A stretch of DNA of 43,331 nucleotides from Pseudogracilibacillus sp. (GCA_026169815.1 JAPFDT010000010.1:1-43331); one strand, 5' to 3'; positions 1-9,730 are shown, numbered from the stretch's first letter. Numbers and translations: made by a program. The notes: generated by a model from the sequence alone, not told the origin.

Positions 1-36
1 AAAACAACGTAAACATTATGGAATGTTTACGTTGTC
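1..36 (-). terminator. Rho-independent terminator of ackA
   Basis: A perfect 13-bp stem (CAACGTAAACATT at 5-17 and its complement at 22-34) with a 4-nt loop lies just downstream of the ackA stop codon. On the minus strand it is followed by a short T run (complement of the A's at 1-4) that is cut by the window edge. Confidence 0.8.
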
Positions 37-48
37 ATTTTATACAGC

Positions 49-1254
49 TTAGACTGTTTCCTTTTCATTCGTTCTTGCCTTTTTTATCGTATCTCTTGCA
101 ATCATTACTTCTTCATCTGTAGGAATAATCATTACTTTTACAGGTGAATGTGGATAGTTTATGAAATCTTCTTTATCGCAACGCTCATTTTTAACCGGAT
201 CCCAATATACTCCCATAAATTCTAGACCATTTAAAATTTCCGAGCGAACAACTTGGCTATTTTCTCCGACTCCTGCTGTAAAGATAATCGCATCTACTCC
301 CGCCATTCTAGCTGCATATGATCCAATGTAACGGTGGATTCGGTCAGAAAATATGTCTAATGCTAACTGAGCTCGTTCATTTGTATCGATTTCTGCTAAA
401 ATATCTCGTAGATCATTTGAAATACCAGATAAAGCTAATAAACCACTCTTTTTGTTAAATACATCAATCACTTCTGGTGCTGACATACCTGTTTTCTCCA
501 TAATATACGGAATAATAGCTGGGTCAACATCACCTGAACGAGTTCCCATCGTTACTCCTGCTAAAGGTGTAAAACCCATTGATGTATCTAATGATTTTCC
601 TTTATCAATCGCTGTAATACTTGCTCCATTTCCTAAGTGACAAGTAATTAAACGCAGTTGATTAAGAGGTTTATCTAATAAGACAGCCGCTCTTTCTGCT
701 ACATATTTATGCGATGTGCCGTGGAATCCATATTTACGGATACCATATTTTTCATAATACTCATAAGGCAAACTATAAACATACGAAGACTCAGGCATAG
801 TCTGATGGAAAGCGGTATCAAAAACAGCTACCATTGGCATATGTGGTAAAGTTTCTCTAAATGCATGAATACCTGTTAAATTTGGGGGATTGTGTAATGG
901 TGCTAATTCAGATAATTCTTCAATTTTAGCAATAACATCATCATCAATTAATACAGATTTTGTAAAATATTCCCCGCCATGTACAACACGGTGACCTACT
1001 GCTTCAATTTCGTCATAACTTTTAATTACTTCTGAATCTAACAGCTGAGCTAACAAAAGTTGAACTGCTTCTTCGTGATCTTCCATATCTTTCGTAATTT
1101 TTTCCTTTACTGAATCCGTTTCCATAACAAATTCAGATTTTTTAAAGCCGATACGTTCAATTAATCCTTTCGCTAATACTGTTTCTTCTGGCATCTCAAA
1201 CAACTGAAATTTCAAAGATGAACTACCTGCATTAATTGCTAAAACTTTTCCCAT
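49..1254 (-). CDS. ackA: Acetate kinase
   Basis: This 401-residue protein is full length for acetate kinase, which interconverts acetyl phosphate + ADP and acetate + ATP in the cytoplasm as the last step of overflow metabolism. It opens with the ASKHA phosphate-binding segment NAGSSSLKF (residues 8-16) and contains the family blocks HRVVHGGE (near 88), PLHNPPN (near 119), [10 protein letters not shown] (near 144), [10 protein letters not shown] (near 175), HLGNGAS and GTRSGDVDP. The ATG is preceded by AGGAGGAAGTGTT, a strong ribosome binding site. The gene follows ytxK and tpx on the same strand, the order known from B. subtilis. In B. subtilis ackA is activated by CcpA; I did not find a perfect cre in the 180 bases upstream. 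A 78-base hairpin lies between ytxK and this gene and could affect its expression. Confidence 0.97.
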   Translation of the reverse strand: MGKVLAINAGSSSLKFQLFEMPEETVLAKGLIERIGFKKSEFVMETDSVKEKITKDMEDHEEAVQLLLAQLLDSEVIKSYDEIEAVGHRVVHGGEYFTKSVLIDDDVIAKIEELSELAPLHNPPNLTGIHAFRETLPHMPMVAVFDTAFHQTMPESSYVYSLPYEYYEKYGIRKYGFHGTSHKYVAERAAVLLDKPLNQLRLITCHLGNGASITAIDKGKSLDTSMGFTPLAGVTMGTRSGDVDPAIIPYIMEKTGMSAPEVIDVFNKKSGLLALSGISNDLRDILAEIDTNERAQLALDIFSDRIHRYIGSYAARMAGVDAIIFTAGVGENSQVVRSEILNGLEFMGVYWDPVKNERCDKEDFINYPHSPVKVMIIPTDEEVMIARDTIKKARTNEKETV

Positions 1255-1331
1255 AACACTTCCTCCTCTATTTTCCTTGCCTTGTGAAACTTGTTTTAAT
1301 CAATGTTCATTTTAATTATCTTATTTATATG

Positions 1332-1409
1332 TTATAGAGAGGAGCGATCATTGTTTGAGGTTTTACATCTCGCATAAGGGTTAACAATGATCATGATTCC
1401 TCTCTATAA
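1332..1409. repeat. Long imperfect inverted repeat between ytxK and ackA
   Basis: Arms of 12 bp (1332-1343 with 1398-1409) and 10 bp (GATCATTGTT at 1346-1355 with AACAATGATC at 1383-1392) are separated by a 2-nt versus 5-nt internal bulge and a 27-nt loop. It lies 23 bases after the ytxK stop and 77 bases before the ackA start. Neither side has a long T run, so it is not a standard terminator. It could be a processing or attenuation hairpin or a small MITE-like element. Confidence 0.7.
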
Positions 1410-1431
1410 TTTTATATTCGTATTTCTACGA

Positions 1432-2421
1432 TTATAAATGAATGTCATTATCAGCAAACCACTGATTAATTTGTGCTAAAATATCTTCCATTCCTGCTGT
1501 ATTGTTAAATGAAGGCAACATCGCTAATAAAGGTTCTTTTAAATCTTCTGTATGTTCGCCTTTTTTCTGCAGAATGAAGATACTTTTTTTATGTTTTTTA
1601 GAAGCAAATGCTGTTTCTGGTAGTTGAATTAGACCAGTAATGTGAGCATGCTTTTGTATAAAACGATGTAAGTCATCAGCATATTCACTTTCAAATAAAG
1701 CTTCTGGAATAATGAAAATTAAATAACCACCAGGTTTTGTATATGTTAAACTTTGTTCAATAAATAAATGATGAGCATATGAATGGCCTTTTGAAGCTTT
1801 TAATTCATATTCTTCTGCTTGAATGTCATCAGGATAATACCCAACAGGTAAATCTGCGACAACTAAATCAACAGGGTCTAACAATAATGGACGTAAACTA
1901 TCTTGGTGAAAATATTCTACTTGTTTCTTTTGTAAGTTAGCGTTTAGTAAAGAAAGTTTCAATAAAGTAGCATCGACTTCACTCGCATATGCTTCAGTTG
2001 AGTGTTTTAAATGATCCATTACAATTAGCAATAAATTCCCTACTCCAACAGCAGGGTCAAATAAACGAACTTCTTCTAAATTACTTGTTAATTTTTCCGC
2101 TAAATATCCAATAAATAATGAAATAGTTTCCGGTGTCATAACATGTTGATGTTGGGTATGTTGTTTCATCCCCTTCAGAATCATCAATTGAATAGCTTTA
2201 CGCATTTCTTCTACCGTATAATTTTCTGGATCGTCTAATTGAATAAACGTTTCGATTTCTTTCTTCACTGCTGGCAATAGTTCATTATGGCTTTCTCCAT
2301 AAAATAGCGCTTCCAATGTTATAACCATGCTTTCTAGATAAGATTGCTCTGTTAAATTCTCAATCTTTTCTGTTGTAGTATCCATCCATTCAAATAAGGA
2401 TACAACTCTTGAATCTTCCAT
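1432..2421 (-). CDS. ytxK: Class I SAM-dependent methyltransferase (YtxK type)
   Basis: The start at 2421 gives 329 residues, the length I recall for B. subtilis YtxK, and places GGAGGG seven bases upstream; an ATG one codon earlier (2424) would be too close to that site. The open frame continues 58 codons further upstream, but that part lacks a ribosome binding site and looks non-coding. The fold resembles the N6-adenine methyltransferase (HsdM-like) group: a helical N-terminal part, then a SAM site at about residues 123-130 (DPAVGVGN) and the motif ADLPVGYYP in the place of the catalytic NPPY/DPPY. The substrate is unknown. The D-L-P-V-G variant instead of NPPF means ordinary adenine methylation should not be assumed. 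It lies between tpx and ackA, as in B. subtilis. Confidence 0.85.
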   Translation of the reverse strand: MEDSRVVSLFEWMDTTTEKIENLTEQSYLESMVITLEALFYGESHNELLPAVKKEIETFIQLDDPENYTVEEMRKAIQLMILKGMKQHTQHQHVMTPETISLFIGYLAEKLTSNLEEVRLFDPAVGVGNLLLIVMDHLKHSTEAYASEVDATLLKLSLLNANLQKKQVEYFHQDSLRPLLLDPVDLVVADLPVGYYPDDIQAEEYELKASKGHSYAHHLFIEQSLTYTKPGGYLIFIIPEALFESEYADDLHRFIQKHAHITGLIQLPETAFASKKHKKSIFILQKKGEHTEDLKEPLLAMLPSFNNTAGMEDILAQINQWFADNDIHL

Positions 2422-2647
2422 CATAAGCCCTCCAATTAAAATGTCAGGCACAATTCCAACTATATTTTCATTATAAGTAATTGTACCAAAACTACGAGAA
2501 AATGGAATGATAATGAATACATTTGTCTGAATTGTGCTTTTTATTGTTTTACTTGTTCTAATACAGGTATTGACTGTTAGTATATAAAACGAGAACAAAT
2601 TACTATGTATTATCTTTCGTTATACTTCTTTGTTATATAACAAAACA

Positions 2648-2681
2648 AACGAGTCTAGGAATTTCGCTTCCTAGACTCGCA
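2648..2681 (-). terminator. Rho-independent terminator of tpx
   Basis: A perfect 12-bp stem (CGAGTCTAGGAA at 2650-2661, complement at 2668-2679) with a 6-nt loop follows the tpx stop codon. On the minus strand it is followed by TTTGTTTTG. Confidence 0.85.
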
Positions 2682-2701
2682 TTGCTTGAACTACATGATA
2701 T

Positions 2702-3199
2702 TTATGCGTTTTTTGCTGCTTCTAGTGCTGCATCATAATCAGGATGTGTCGTTACTTCTGGTACATATTCTGCATAAACTACTTTATCATTTTCATCAAC
2801 TACAAAAATTGATCGTGCAAGTAGTCGTAATTCTTTAATTAACACACCATATTTTTCACCAAAATCTGCATCACGGTGATCTGACAATGTTTCTATATTT
2901 TTCACGCCTTCAGAACTGCACCAACGAGTTTGAGCAAATGGTAAGTCCATACTAATTGTGAGTATTTGAACATTATCTAGCTTGTCCGCTTCGTCATTGA
3001 AACGTTTTGTCTGTTGTGAACATACCCCTGTATCTATTGAGGGAACGACACTAATTAACTTAATTTTACCTTTATAATCAGCTAATGTGCGTTCAGATAA
3101 ATCAGTAGCTAATACTGTAAAATCTGGTGCCTCATCGCCTACTTTTATTTCTGTTCCTAATAATGTAACAGGGTCATTATTAAATGTAACGTTTACCAT
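2702..3199 (-). CDS. tpx: Thiol peroxidase, atypical 2-Cys peroxiredoxin
   Basis: This 165-residue cytoplasmic enzyme reduces hydroperoxides using thioredoxin. The peroxidatic cysteine is C60 in the context SIDTGVC, and the resolving cysteine is C94 in TRWCSSEG. Both sit at the spacing expected of Tpx (C61 and C95 in E. coli). The N-terminal GDEAPDF segment (21-27) is also typical. The gene has its own strong terminator, so it is probably transcribed separately from ytxK. Confidence 0.97.
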   Translation of the reverse strand: MVNVTFNNDPVTLLGTEIKVGDEAPDFTVLATDLSERTLADYKGKIKLISVVPSIDTGVCSQQTKRFNDEADKLDNVQILTISMDLPFAQTRWCSSEGVKNIETLSDHRDADFGEKYGVLIKELRLLARSIFVVDENDKVVYAEYVPEVTTHPDYDAALEAAKNA

Positions 3200-3441
3200 A
3201 CATCATCTACCTTTCCATTATTATATCCCTTTATTATGAAAGAGGTTTAGCATAATGTCCATTATTTTCTACTTTTATATAAAATATGTCTTAATGAATC
3301 ATTACTTTAACTATTTCTCTTTCTTCTTATCATATTGACTTAATCTGCCATTTCTAAACCTGCTAATACATAATTATTGTAATTTTTATAGTGAAGTTAA
3401 CGTAAACTGTGAAGTAATTTGTTATTCGTTAAAGAGTAAAA

Positions 3442-3630
3442 TATCGCTGCGGAATAACACTACGCTTTCCGCGGGCAACACCTCAACTTCCTCAGAAACA
3501 AAGCTCGTTTCTTCGGGGATTTTCGGTTGTTGCATTCCGAAGTACACGATGTACAAGTGTCGACGTTGGTCACAGGACGTGACCGATTTTAGTCGACCCG
3601 CAGGAGTCTCCGTGTTATTCCTCCGCTATG
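3442..3630 (-). repeat. Structured intergenic repeat, copy A
   Basis: This is a 189-base member of a repeat family present several times in the window. Read on the minus strand it runs: outer arm GGAATAACAC (complement of 3612-3621), core GGAGACTCCTGCGGG, an internal hairpin GGTCACGTCCTGTGACC (3568-3584), a second hairpin GTACATCGTGTAC (3542-3554), then GAAGTTGAGG, CCCGCGGAAAGCG and the complementary arm GTGTTATTCC (3451-3460). It is nearly identical to copy E (34431-34558) apart from about 60 extra bases in the middle. Confidence 0.9.
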
Positions 3631-3818
3631 TTTGATGCATTGAATGTTAGAATATACTTTAACTTAATTTTTCTTAGGCATGCAGAATGTTATAAATTTA
3701 TTTTCTTTTTAAGATGTTATAAAATTTAATATAATATTCTTAATTAAATCGCGAAACAACAAAATACATTCACTAAAAAAGCAATTACAGTAAATAAAAC
3801 TAGAAAAATAAATACATA

Positions 3819-3992
3819 GCAGTCCGAATATATGGAGACTCCTGCGAGAGAAAAGAGCCAATGTGATACCCTGCAAGGCGAAGCCTGAAGGCAGGAAAAG
3901 AACGTCACGTCCTGTGACAAAGCCTGCACTTGCACGTCCTGTGCTTCGCAGCTCACTGCTCGCTCGCGGAAAGCGGAATATATTCGGACTGC
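3819..3992 (+). repeat. Structured intergenic repeat, copy B
   Basis: This 174-base copy has perfect 15-bp terminal arms, GCAGTCCGAATATAT (3819-3833) and its complement (3978-3992). Inside are the family blocks GGAGACTCCTGC and GCGGAAAGCG and two small hairpins with the same GTCCT loop, at 3904-3918 and 3932-3944. Copy C at 15828-16000 is its close relative. The 1-kb gap between tpx and the SASP gene (3200-4214) holds copies A and B and the SASP terminator; I see no gene in it. Confidence 0.92.
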
Positions 3993-4147
3993 GGTGGTTA
4001 AACTCTCTCTTTTAGTATAAATATATCCTTTTTTCGCTTAGTGAATAACGGAATATTTTACGTCGCTGTTTTTGTCTATTATGTACAAACTATATTCATT
4101 AAGTTCGTAATAACTACATTTCACATCTACTTTACACATATGTAAAA

Positions 4148-4198
4148 AGAGTTACTCCTAATTATTAGGAATAATTAGGAATAATTAGGAATAACTCT
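4148..4198 (-). terminator. Terminator of the SASP gene, with three tandem 10-bp units
   Basis: The arms AGAGTTACTCCTAATT (4148-4163) and AATTAGGAATAACTCT (4183-4198) pair with one mismatch and are followed on the minus strand by a T run (4144-4148). The right-hand part is built from three exact tandem copies of ATTAGGAATA (4164-4193). Confidence 0.8.
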
Positions 4199-4214
4199 TA
4201 CTTTCATTTTAAAA

Positions 4215-4415
4215 TTATTGTCCGCTGAATTGTTGTTGTGCCATATGAACAAGGCGTTTTGTTATTTCTCCTCCAACTGAACCATTTGAACGAGAAGTTG
4301 AATCAGGTCCTAATTGAACACCAAACTCTTGAGCAATTTCAGTTTTCATTTGATCGATTGCTTGCTGTGCACCTGGAACTACCAATTGGTTTGAATTATT
4401 ACTACTGTTTGCCAT
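4215..4415 (-). CDS. Alpha/beta-type small acid-soluble spore protein
   Basis: This 66-residue protein matches the DNA-binding alpha/beta SASPs that coat and protect spore DNA and supply amino acids at germination. The family blocks are [20 protein letters not shown] (13-32), containing the E-I-A germination-protease cleavage region, and the second block [16 protein letters not shown] (45-60). The start is fixed by AAGGAGGTG upstream. A sigma-G-like promoter precedes it and a terminator follows it, so it is a single-gene unit made in the forespore. Its position next to thiI matches sspA of B. subtilis. Confidence 0.95.
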   Translation of the reverse strand: MANSSNNSNQLVVPGAQQAIDQMKTEIAQEFGVQLGPDSTSRSNGSVGGEITKRLVHMAQQQFSGQ

Positions 4416-4439
4416 GATGCTTCACCTCCTTGGTAACTA

Positions 4440-4469
4440 TATCATGTGCACTAAGGAGAGGAAGCATGC
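4440..4469 (-). promoter_or_regulatory. Sigma-G-type promoter of the SASP gene
   Basis: On the minus strand GCATG (4465-4469) and CATGATA (4440-4446) are 18 bases apart. They match the sigma-G consensus (-35 GHATR, -10 CATNNTA, spacing 17-18), and the -10 lies 25 bases from the start codon. Confidence 0.75.
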
Positions 4470-4515
4470 AAATTTCTTATTGGTAGTTGTTGTTAATTAA
4501 TCTAAAGTTTACTTA

Positions 4516-5718
4516 TTATAATAATTCATCAAAATCATCTGCTAATGCTTTACGTTGTTCGATTCGGACAGTTTCAATCTCACTTATTGCTTCTGCAATC
4601 AGTTCTGTAAAATCTACTCGACTCTCGTACTTCTGTACTGTTTCACGTTTAGGATTTGTTGCCGGAGATTTGGGAACAAATACTGTACAACAATCTTCAT
4701 AAGGTAAAATCGAAATATCATATGTTCCGATTTTTTGAGAATGTTCGATAATGTCCGCTTTATCTAACGCAACTAACGGACGTAATACTGGTATATTTGT
4801 CACTTCATTAATAACATTCATACTTGCTAATGTTTGACTAGCAACTTGACCTAAACTTTCTCCTGTTGTGACAGATAAAATACCTACCTGTTCACATACT
4901 TTTTCACTAATCGTTAACATTACTCTACGCATAACTGTCATAGCGAATTTTTCAGGGATTGATTTGAAGATTTCTTGTTGTAATGCAGTGAATGGCACTA
5001 AATGTACTTTAATTGGACCACCATAGCTCGTTAATACTTCTGTTAATTCTAATACTTTCTGTTTCGCACGTTCGCTTGTAAATGGCGGTGAATGAAAATG
5101 AATCATCTCTAACTGAATACCGCGTTTCATCATTAAATGACCAGCAACAGGACTATCAATTCCACCAGATAGGAGTAAGAGTGATTTCCCTGCTGTACCT
5201 ACTGGTAATCCACCAGCACCGTAAATATTTTTCGATGTAATATACGTTGCATGTTCCCTAATTTCAATTCGCACTTCTACATCAGGTTGATGCACATCTA
5301 CATTTAAACCATCTATGTTTTGTAAAATATGTGCCCCGATAAGTGGATTCATTTCTTGAGATCCAATAGGAAAGCCTTTATTTGCTCGCCTTACAGACAC
5401 TTTAAATGTTTGCGCATCTTCATTTTCTTTCAGCGCTGTTAGAGCACCTTGTTTAATTGTGTCGAGGTCATTTTCTACTTTTATTGCTAAACTCATACTA
5501 TGAATGCCATATATCTTTTCTAGTTCTGTTAAAATAGCATCTGCATCTTCTCCGTGCAGTTCTACAAAAATTCTTCCTTGTGTGCGTCTCACTTTTGTAT
5601 CTGGAAATGCCCATAAAGCTGATTTTATATTGCGTTGTAATTGAATTAAAAATTGTTTCATATTCTTACCTTTTAATCCAAGTTCACCGTATCTAATTAA
5701 AATATGATCATATATCAT
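4516..5718 (-). CDS. thiI: tRNA uracil 4-sulfurtransferase
   Basis: This 400-residue protein is the short ThiI form without the C-terminal rhodanese domain found in E. coli. ThiI adenylates U8 of tRNA and transfers sulfur to give 4-thiouridine. An N-terminal ferredoxin-like and THUMP region covers roughly residues 1-165. The PP-loop pyrophosphatase motif SGGIDSP is at about 184-190. The cysteine pair in PYEDCCTVF lies near residue 345, where the family has its catalytic Cys. The start codon lies 5 bases past the stop of the upstream desulfurase gene, with the ribosome binding site GGAG inside that gene. The two are therefore probably co-transcribed and translationally coupled. Confidence 0.96.
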   Translation of the reverse strand: MIYDHILIRYGELGLKGKNMKQFLIQLQRNIKSALWAFPDTKVRRTQGRIFVELHGEDADAILTELEKIYGIHSMSLAIKVENDLDTIKQGALTALKENEDAQTFKVSVRRANKGFPIGSQEMNPLIGAHILQNIDGLNVDVHQPDVEVRIEIREHATYITSKNIYGAGGLPVGTAGKSLLLLSGGIDSPVAGHLMMKRGIQLEMIHFHSPPFTSERAKQKVLELTEVLTSYGGPIKVHLVPFTALQQEIFKSIPEKFAMTVMRRVMLTISEKVCEQVGILSVTTGESLGQVASQTLASMNVINEVTNIPVLRPLVALDKADIIEHSQKIGTYDISILPYEDCCTVFVPKSPATNPKRETVQKYESRVDFTELIAEAISEIETVRIEQRKALADDFDELL

Positions 5719-5723
5719 CTTAT

Positions 5724-6863
5724 CTACTCCAATATTTCTTTAAGTTGTATTATCGTTTCTTCAAGCCTTTGCAAAAATTGTTCGACCTCTGTTTTTGTCG
5801 TACCATATGATAAACTAACGCGTAATCCCGATTTAGCGATCTCTTCTGATAGTCCATAAGCTTGTAAAATACGGCTTATATCATTTCGTTTCGATGAACA
5901 AGCTGATTGAGTGGAAATAACGAATCCCGCTTCATACATAGCGTGAATAACAGTTTCTGCACGTAAGCCTGGTATTGAGAAGTTAATAATATGTGGTGCA
6001 CCATCAATCGTTGAGTTAACATGCACCCCTTCGATTTCAGATAATCTATGCAACAACAATATTTGTTGTTCCTTCATGTCATGCATCGAGATTTTCTCCC
6101 GTTCTTTTAATAAACGTAATGCGCGCACAAATGAGACGTTACCTGCAACATTCTCTGTACCTGAACGAACTTCATTTTCTTGATTGCCTCCATGGAATAA
6201 TGGAGATAATCTAATGTTATTTTTAACGTACAACAGACCTGTACCTTTAAGTCCATGAATTTTATGACCTGAAAATGTACACAAATCGATTCGCTCTTCT
6301 TTCAATGGTAAGGGAACTTTACCGATAGATTGTACAGCATCAACATGGAAATTAATCTTTGGGTAGTCATTAAGTAATTTACCGATTGCCTGAATAGGTT
6401 GAATTGCGCCCGTTTCATTATTTACGTGCATAATCGATACTAAAATAGTGTCCTTTGTAATAGCTGCTTTCAATTGTTCTAGTTGTATAACTCCATGTTC
6501 ATTAACAGGTAAGAAAGTTACTTTAAATCCATGGTCTTCTAAGCTTTTACACGCTTCATATACAGATGGATGTTCAATTTCAGTTGTAATAATATGATTA
6601 CCACGTTTCTTATATTGAAACGCTATTCCTTTTATTGCTAAATTATTACCCTCTGTTCCTCCTGATGTAAAAATAATCTCATTTGGATGAACTTGTAACA
6701 AATTAGCCGCCTGAGTTCTTGCTTTTTCTTGTAGACGTTCTACTTCTGCTCCCATACTATGAATCGAAGACGGATTAGCGTAATATCTTTCTGCTACTTG
6801 TTTAAAGCTATTTACTACAGATGGTTCTGGTATTGTCGTTGCACTATTATCTAAATAAATCAT
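5724..6863 (-). CDS. nifZ: Cysteine desulfurase (IscS/NifS family), ThiI partner
   Basis: This 379-residue PLP enzyme takes sulfur from cysteine to form a persulfide. It starts IYLDNSATT and carries the PLP-binding lysine in FSGHKIHGLKGTG (about residues 198-210). The persulfide cysteine is in STQSACSSKRND (about residue 322). It has the short loop of the group dedicated to a single acceptor. Its immediate neighbour is thiI, as in B. subtilis where NifZ feeds ThiI, so tRNA thiolation is the likely role. The ATG is preceded by AAGGAGGGTAG. Confidence 0.93.
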   Translation of the reverse strand: MIYLDNSATTIPEPSVVNSFKQVAERYYANPSSIHSMGAEVERLQEKARTQAANLLQVHPNEIIFTSGGTEGNNLAIKGIAFQYKKRGNHIITTEIEHPSVYEACKSLEDHGFKVTFLPVNEHGVIQLEQLKAAITKDTILVSIMHVNNETGAIQPIQAIGKLLNDYPKINFHVDAVQSIGKVPLPLKEERIDLCTFSGHKIHGLKGTGLLYVKNNIRLSPLFHGGNQENEVRSGTENVAGNVSFVRALRLLKEREKISMHDMKEQQILLLHRLSEIEGVHVNSTIDGAPHIINFSIPGLRAETVIHAMYEAGFVISTQSACSSKRNDISRILQAYGLSEEIAKSGLRVSLSYGTTKTEVEQFLQRLEETIIQLKEILE

Positions 6864-6989
6864 TTCTACTACCCTCCTTACAATTTATCTTTAAACATGA
6901 AACAAGACTGGCTTTAGAGAAATCACTCCATAAGACAGTCTTTATATAAATTAAAACAAATAACGATTCAATTACTTATCCAATATACT

Positions 6990-8681
6990 TTATACTAATT
7001 GTTCTTGGTTTTTTTCAATACGTTTTAATGCGCCTGGTTCAATCTCCTCGACAGCTCGTGCTGCATTTTCTAAAGCTAATTCATATTCTGCTTTATGAAA
7101 TAAACGTTCTGACTCTTTCAGTTTAGCTGCTAATTCTGGATATGAACTACGATAACGATTTGCATATTGAATTACTTGTTCTGTTAAAAAGGCTTGTTCT
7201 AATACTTTATTTGTATTATCAAGTACTTGTTCTATCGATGCTTTAGCGTCTGATAAAGTTTGTTGTACTTCGATAATATCAATTGGTTCTTTCTCAAGTG
7301 CTTCAATGACTACTTGATTTTTACCTTTAGCTTCGTCCATTAGTTGCCAAATGAAATTTGGCACACCTGGTAAATTACTTTTACGTAACTGACGATTAAT
7401 TTGATTTACTTGATTATGCATGTTCTGCAATTCATTACGTGCTTCAAGCTCATCTTTACGTAAATTATCAATACTCTTTTTAAATGTATCATGATCTGCC
7501 TCGATTTGTTCTAAATCTTGGAAGGCATGTTCTAACTCTGCTTTTAATGAAGAATGAGCTTCTTTATTTTCTGCTACTTTTTCAGTCAATGTTTCTAATG
7601 TTTGTCTAACATCTTTAAGTTGACCTTCTAATGTATGATAACGCTCTAGCTCTGAATCTTCAAAATGATATGCTTGTTTCAATAGTTCAACTTCTTGTTT
7701 CGTCTCACCAAATACGTTTTCAAATGTCGTTAATTCTTGTTCATAATCGGGCATTTTCTGTTCAATATAATTACGTGCTAAGGCTTCATCTTCAAGCTTA
7801 TCGTAAATTTCTTTTTCGCGTTCTTCTATTTCTTTAACGAGAGGTTTTACACTTTCTGTTCCTTCATTTTCTAATGTTTCAACCGCTTCTAATATACGGG
7901 ATTGAAAATGACCAATTTCGACAAGTAATTCTGTCTGATTAAAAGAATAATCTGCCTCAATCATTTCGTTAATACCATTTGTAAGTGTATCTAATTGTGC
8001 TGGAATTTCTTGTTTACACTTTTTATATAATGCAGGGAACTCATCCATCTCATCTGTTATAGCTGTTATATCTTGCTCTATTTGCTCGACTAGTTCTGTT
8101 GCATCTATATAATGACCTTCTTCAATTAACTCTTCGTATGTATTTATTTTTTCTTGCACGTCATCAAATTGTTTTTCATAACGGTCATCTGCTTTATTAA
8201 ACTTATAACGATTTTGTGAGAGAAACTTACGTAATTCTTGTAATTGTGGACGTAATATCTCCATTGTTTCACGATTTTTTTCTTCTGTTCGTAATAAAAC
8301 ATGAATATCTGCTGTTACTTGTTCAACTTTTTCGTTCGCTGTTGTTAACAGTTCTTCCATTTCCTTCATTAACTTCTTTGCAGTTGGGAAATTATACTTG
8401 TCCGCTGCTTTTTCTGTATCATATAATAATTCTTCTACTGTTGCTAAGTCATCTGTTAAAATCGTATCCCATTGTTCTTTCCAGCGCTCAAAATCTTCTT
8501 TTGTATCGCCTTTCATGTTTAATTCTTTCATTTTCGACAACTCTGCTGCAACATTTTCATTCATAATTTCTAATTTCCACGCTTCGTAATAATCTACCGC
8601 TTTATACAATCTTCTTCTTAAGATTAATGCAATTGTAATAATAACGATAATTGCTAATATCGCTCCAATAATATATTCCAT
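6990..8681 (-). CDS. ezrA: Septation ring formation regulator EzrA
   Basis: This 563-residue membrane protein has one N-terminal transmembrane helix (about residues 3-21) followed by RRRLYK. The rest is an almost entirely alpha-helical coiled-coil cytoplasmic domain rich in E, K, L and Q. This is the architecture and length of EzrA, which interacts with FtsZ and keeps Z rings from forming at wrong places. The C-terminal region contains an NRYRSSYPEL-like stretch typical of the family (the QNR patch). The gene is monocistronic by appearance: GGAGGG precedes it and 100-odd non-coding bases follow. Confidence 0.96.
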   Translation of the reverse strand: MEYIIGAILAIIVIITIALILRRRLYKAVDYYEAWKLEIMNENVAAELSKMKELNMKGDTKEDFERWKEQWDTILTDDLATVEELLYDTEKAADKYNFPTAKKLMKEMEELLTTANEKVEQVTADIHVLLRTEEKNRETMEILRPQLQELRKFLSQNRYKFNKADDRYEKQFDDVQEKINTYEELIEEGHYIDATELVEQIEQDITAITDEMDEFPALYKKCKQEIPAQLDTLTNGINEMIEADYSFNQTELLVEIGHFQSRILEAVETLENEGTESVKPLVKEIEEREKEIYDKLEDEALARNYIEQKMPDYEQELTTFENVFGETKQEVELLKQAYHFEDSELERYHTLEGQLKDVRQTLETLTEKVAENKEAHSSLKAELEHAFQDLEQIEADHDTFKKSIDNLRKDELEARNELQNMHNQVNQINRQLRKSNLPGVPNFIWQLMDEAKGKNQVVIEALEKEPIDIIEVQQTLSDAKASIEQVLDNTNKVLEQAFLTEQVIQYANRYRSSYPELAAKLKESERLFHKAEYELALENAARAVEEIEPGALKRIEKNQEQLV

Positions 8682-8850
8682 CTTTTTCCCTCCTAAAGAC
8701 TTTTATAGAAGGATATAATTTAGCCTTATATTTTTATTATTTATATCTTTTATAATACCATGTTTACATATGTTTTTGCTAAAAAAAGCGAAAAAAGATG
8801 AATTTCTTCTAGTTTGTTGTTAATTTATGTCTTTTTTTACGCAATTAAAG

Positions 8851-9447
8851 CTATTTACTTAAAAAATCTAACCAATTATTTATACTACTTACATAATTTC
8901 GTACAAAGTTATCAATATCAACTTGATCATGTAATTGATTATTCCATTCATTATTTAATATATATGGCGACATAAGCATTCCTTTAAACTGGATAAATAA
9001 ATACGTACGTTGCTTTTTCATATCGTTTCCTAATATTTGATAAAATAAATCACTCAATACATGATTTTCTTTAGCTAGATAGGTCACGGCCATTTCGCGT
9101 ACAAAAGTCGAATCTAAAGAAAGTTCTCTATGAATAAAAGAGGTTAACCGAAAGTGGTCTGTTTTATATTGCATCATTGTTTGAATAACTTGTTTTAATT
9201 GTTGTTTTTTATCATATGAGGCATTTGCTTGTAATGCCGCTTCAACCGCCTCTAAATAGTGCTCATAATAATCGGTTACAGCATATTCTAACAAGCCTTG
9301 TTTACTTTTAAAATAATAACTAATTAACGATACATTCACAGCTGCCACTTCAGCAATATCTCTTACAGATGTACCGTGAAACCCATGCTGAAAGAAAAGC
9401 TCAGATGCAGCGTCGACAACTTTTTGCTTCGTTGTTATAGTAGTCAT
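8851..9447 (-). CDS. refZ: TetR-family DNA-binding regulator RefZ
   Basis: The start at 9447 (MTTITTKQK) has GGAGGAGGGG upstream and gives 198 residues; an upstream in-frame ATG at 9534 has no ribosome binding site. An N-terminal TetR helix-turn-helix spans about residues 8-55, with the motif GTSVRDIAEVA and SYYFKSKQGLLEYA. Position next to ezrA is shared with B. subtilis refZ (yttP), a sporulation-linked protein that binds sites near the origin and helps place the division septum. The assignment rests on family plus synteny. Confidence 0.85.
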   Translation of the reverse strand: MTTITTKQKVVDAASELFFQHGFHGTSVRDIAEVAAVNVSLISYYFKSKQGLLEYAVTDYYEHYLEAVEAALQANASYDKKQQLKQVIQTMMQYKTDHFRLTSFIHRELSLDSTFVREMAVTYLAKENHVLSDLFYQILGNDMKKQRTYLFIQFKGMLMSPYILNNEWNNQLHDQVDIDNFVRNYVSSINNWLDFLSK

Positions 9448-9700
9448 TTTGTTATTCCCCTCCTCCTTTATATGATACGACATCTTTCTTGATTTTCCTG
9501 CATAATACGTAAATAGATGAATCAATTTTATCATTCATGTTAGAATTTCACACACGAACATTACATTTAAATATAAAAGTTTATTACTTAAAGGTCGTGC
9601 TTTTAATTAAAATATCCTATCAAAAATTGATTCAGTTACCTTATTTCTTATTATAAGCTAAGTAACTAGTTCTTTGTATCCTTGTGATTATTACAAAATG

Positions 9701-9730
9701 AAAAAGCTTATAGGTTGCCCTACAAGCTTC
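9701..9730 (-). terminator. Terminator after the DegU-like gene
   Basis: The arms AAGCTTATAGG (9704-9714) and CCTACAAGCTT (9719-9729) pair with one wobble around a 4-nt loop. On the minus strand they are followed by TTTTTC. Confidence 0.8.

Noticed and set aside
3744-3956. 70-residue open frame on the minus strand
   Set aside because: It lies within repeat copy B; composition and lack of a ribosome binding site show it is a by-product of the repeat.
3442-3992. CRISPR array
   Set aside because: The repeats are long, dispersed, differ in arms and orientation, and no regular spacers or cas genes are present.
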